Assembly (NCBI RefSeq): GCF_017051705.1
Contig: NZ_JAFIDJ010000001.1
Location: forward strand, 248,001-312,000
DNA from: Algoriphagus lutimaris
GTDB lineage: Bacteria > Bacteroidota > Bacteroidia > Cytophagales > Cyclobacteriaceae
Direction of reading: 5' to 3'
Length of the DNA stretch: 64,000 nt
Shown: piece after piece, positions 62,775 through 64,000 of the stretch
Numbering within the stretch: position 1 is the stretch's first letter
How the letters are laid out: each line of letters starts with the position of its first letter
Program-made: the position numbers and the translations under genes
Notes under the pieces: model-generated
What the model was told of the DNA's origin: nothing
The model's database searches: none
What the model saw: the letters and a program-made list of their open reading frames with translations, nothing else

Positions 62775-64000
62775 GTAGAATTGAAAAACATATAGACCAA
62801 ATTCAGCTTCAGCTAAAGCTCAATGCGCTAATCAAGTCTTTGTTTATTGGTTTAGGATCAGGATTGTTGTTTGACGCATTTCAAGATTCATTGGCTATTA
62901 CTTTTTCTATTTCAATAATTTCATTTGCAATTGGAGCCTATTTCCAAGGACTGTTTAAAGATCAAAAATCCCATGCTTTACAAATCCTTCACGAGCGGTT
63001 ACCTGCCTTGGAATTTAGTCTTGAGTTATTGGATAAAAAAGAGAAAAATCTAGCGGAAACTCTTCAGTGGGAGCGGATCAATAATCAGGTTCCTGAACAT
63101 TATCCTTTCATTTATAAGGAAGGGTTAAAAGTGTTTTTTATGTTTTTCCTGATTTGTGCAGGGGTGTTTGCGTTGAGTTTTGTGGACTGGACTTCCTCTT
63201 TTAATCAAGAAATGGTGCAACCTGAAATAAGAAATACTTTGGCAATTGAGGAGGCAGCTCCACTTGTGGCATTGTCTGAACTTCATGTGACTATTCGCCC
63301 ACCTGCATATACAGGGCTGCCAGTTCAAGAGCAAAATACTCTGGAGATTAAGACAATTAAGGGGGCTGAATTAAGTTGGAATGTTGAATTTTCCAATTCA
63401 GATCAATTGAAAGTAATGATGGTTAATTCTCAAGGTGAGGAATTGATTTTTACAAAGGAGAATCAAATTTATACTTTAAAGGATGAAGCATTAGGATCAG
63501 GGATTTATGCCCTTCGAGGGTACCAAGGCGAAGAAAAAGTATTTGAATCCTCTTTTTTCACGATGGAGGTTTTTGAGGATAAAGTGCCTTTGATTCAGCC
63601 TTCTGAAAAAGATGTGTATAAATTTCATTTTCAGAAAGATCCACAGGTAATGAGTTTGGAGGCTAGGGTTTCTGATGATTTCAAAGTGAAGGAGGTTTAC
63701 TTGGTGGCTACGTTAGCCAGAGGATCTGGAGAGAATGTGAAGTTTCGTGAGAGTAGGATCGATCTGGAGGAAAAGAATTTTAAATCAGCTACGATCAATG
63801 CCCAACTGGACTTCAAAGCACTGGAATTTCAACAAGGGGATGAACTGTATTATTATTGGGCTGCAAAGGATAATAAACTGCCTGAATCTAATTTTTCAAG
63901 GTCAGACACTTATTTTATTAAGTATGTTGATTCCACTGGATTAGGAGAAACCGAAATGGCTGGAATGGCGATCAATGTGTTGCCTGAATATTTCAGAAGC
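62771..64000 (+). CDS. DUF4175-like membrane protein, cut by the window edge
   Basis: The frame is open from ATG 62771 for 410 codons to the right edge. Two or three N-terminal helices (residues ~25-65 and ~117-140) are followed by a long extracytoplasmic part starting PPAYTGLPVQEQN (~177). The layout matches DUF4175-type proteins, which usually end the DUF4159-MoxR-DUF58-BatA-type operon in Bacteroidota and can exceed 1000 residues. The ATGA overlap with the upstream stop supports translational coupling. Confidence 0.85.
   Translation, partial: MSRIEKHIDQIQLQLKLNALIKSLFIGLGSGLLFDAFQDSLAITFSISIISFAIGAYFQGLFKDQKSHALQILHERLPALEFSLELLDKKEKNLAETLQWERINNQVPEHYPFIYKEGLKVFFMFFLICAGVFALSFVDWTSSFNQEMVQPEIRNTLAIEEAAPLVALSELHVTIRPPAYTGLPVQEQNTLEIKTIKGAELSWNVEFSNSDQLKVMMVNSQGEELIFTKENQIYTLKDEALGSGIYALRGYQGEEKVFESSFFTMEVFEDKVPLIQPSEKDVYKFHFQKDPQVMSLEARVSDDFKVKEVYLVATLARGSGENVKFRESRIDLEEKNFKSATINAQLDFKALEFQQGDELYYYWAAKDNKLPESNFSRSDTYFIKYVDSTGLGETEMAGMAINVLPEYFRS

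Noticed and set aside
1-64000. CRISPR arrays, tRNA, rRNA, transposases, phage genes
   Set aside because: None were seen on reading the window; short repeats near permease stops are not regularly spaced, and no transposase-like reading frame was found.

Overview
The window looks like a chromosomal segment of a Bacteroidota bacterium of the Cytophagales (Cyclobacteriaceae, Algoriphagus-like; the placement is an inference). The support is the AT-rich coding style, the large set of ~800-residue FtsX/MacB-type permeases typical of this phylum, head-GIN and DUF4097 surface proteins, a DUF4159–MoxR–DUF58–BatA-type–DUF4175 operon, and a TldD/TldE pair. No rRNA, tRNA, CRISPR array or insertion sequence was recognised.

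The first 50 kb is dominated by twelve intact paralogous FtsX-type ABC permeases (starting at 202, 2669, 6006, 14117, 16715, 19261, 24044, 32454, 35330, 37826, 40297 and 46344) plus one deletion remnant (35160). They are interleaved with three secreted beta-repeat proteins (5243, 11611, 23038). Only one cognate-looking ATPase (48778) and one TolC-like outer membrane factor (49439) are present, both behind the last permease. Nine intergenic elements share one architecture: a three-half-site operator (GTYCG, four bases, then CGRMCAAAATTGTYCG or a degenerate version), in several cases a terminator-like hairpin, and then a TGGCAC ... TGGAAT sigma-54-like promoter whose -24 GG lies 69.5-73.5 bp from the operator centre. 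These elements appear to place the permeases, the beta-repeat proteins, the ATPase and the TolC protein in one sigma-54/enhancer-binding-protein regulon. The activator gene is not in the window.

Other genes lie between the permease units: an Mla/MCE lipid-transport operon (8682-11178), a bestrophin-like channel (12381-13367, minus), a broken cydA fragment (13641-13923), two unknown genes (21883, 22240), a BBE-type flavin oxidoreductase and a ferredoxin-cyclase-globin fusion (26503-29307, minus), and a TPR histidine kinase with its NarL-type regulator (29585-32117). A radical SAM protein, a DUF1080 protein and a Gfo/Idh/MocA oxidoreductase precede the last permease unit.

From 50.8 kb on the content is ordinary chromosome: an OmpA-family lipoprotein, a DUF4136 lipoprotein, a uracil-DNA glycosylase family protein, a cation diffusion facilitator, a short ORF with an unclear start, a nucleoside-diphosphate-sugar-epimerase-like protein, tldD/tldE, and the MoxR operon, whose last gene (DUF4175-like) runs off the right edge.
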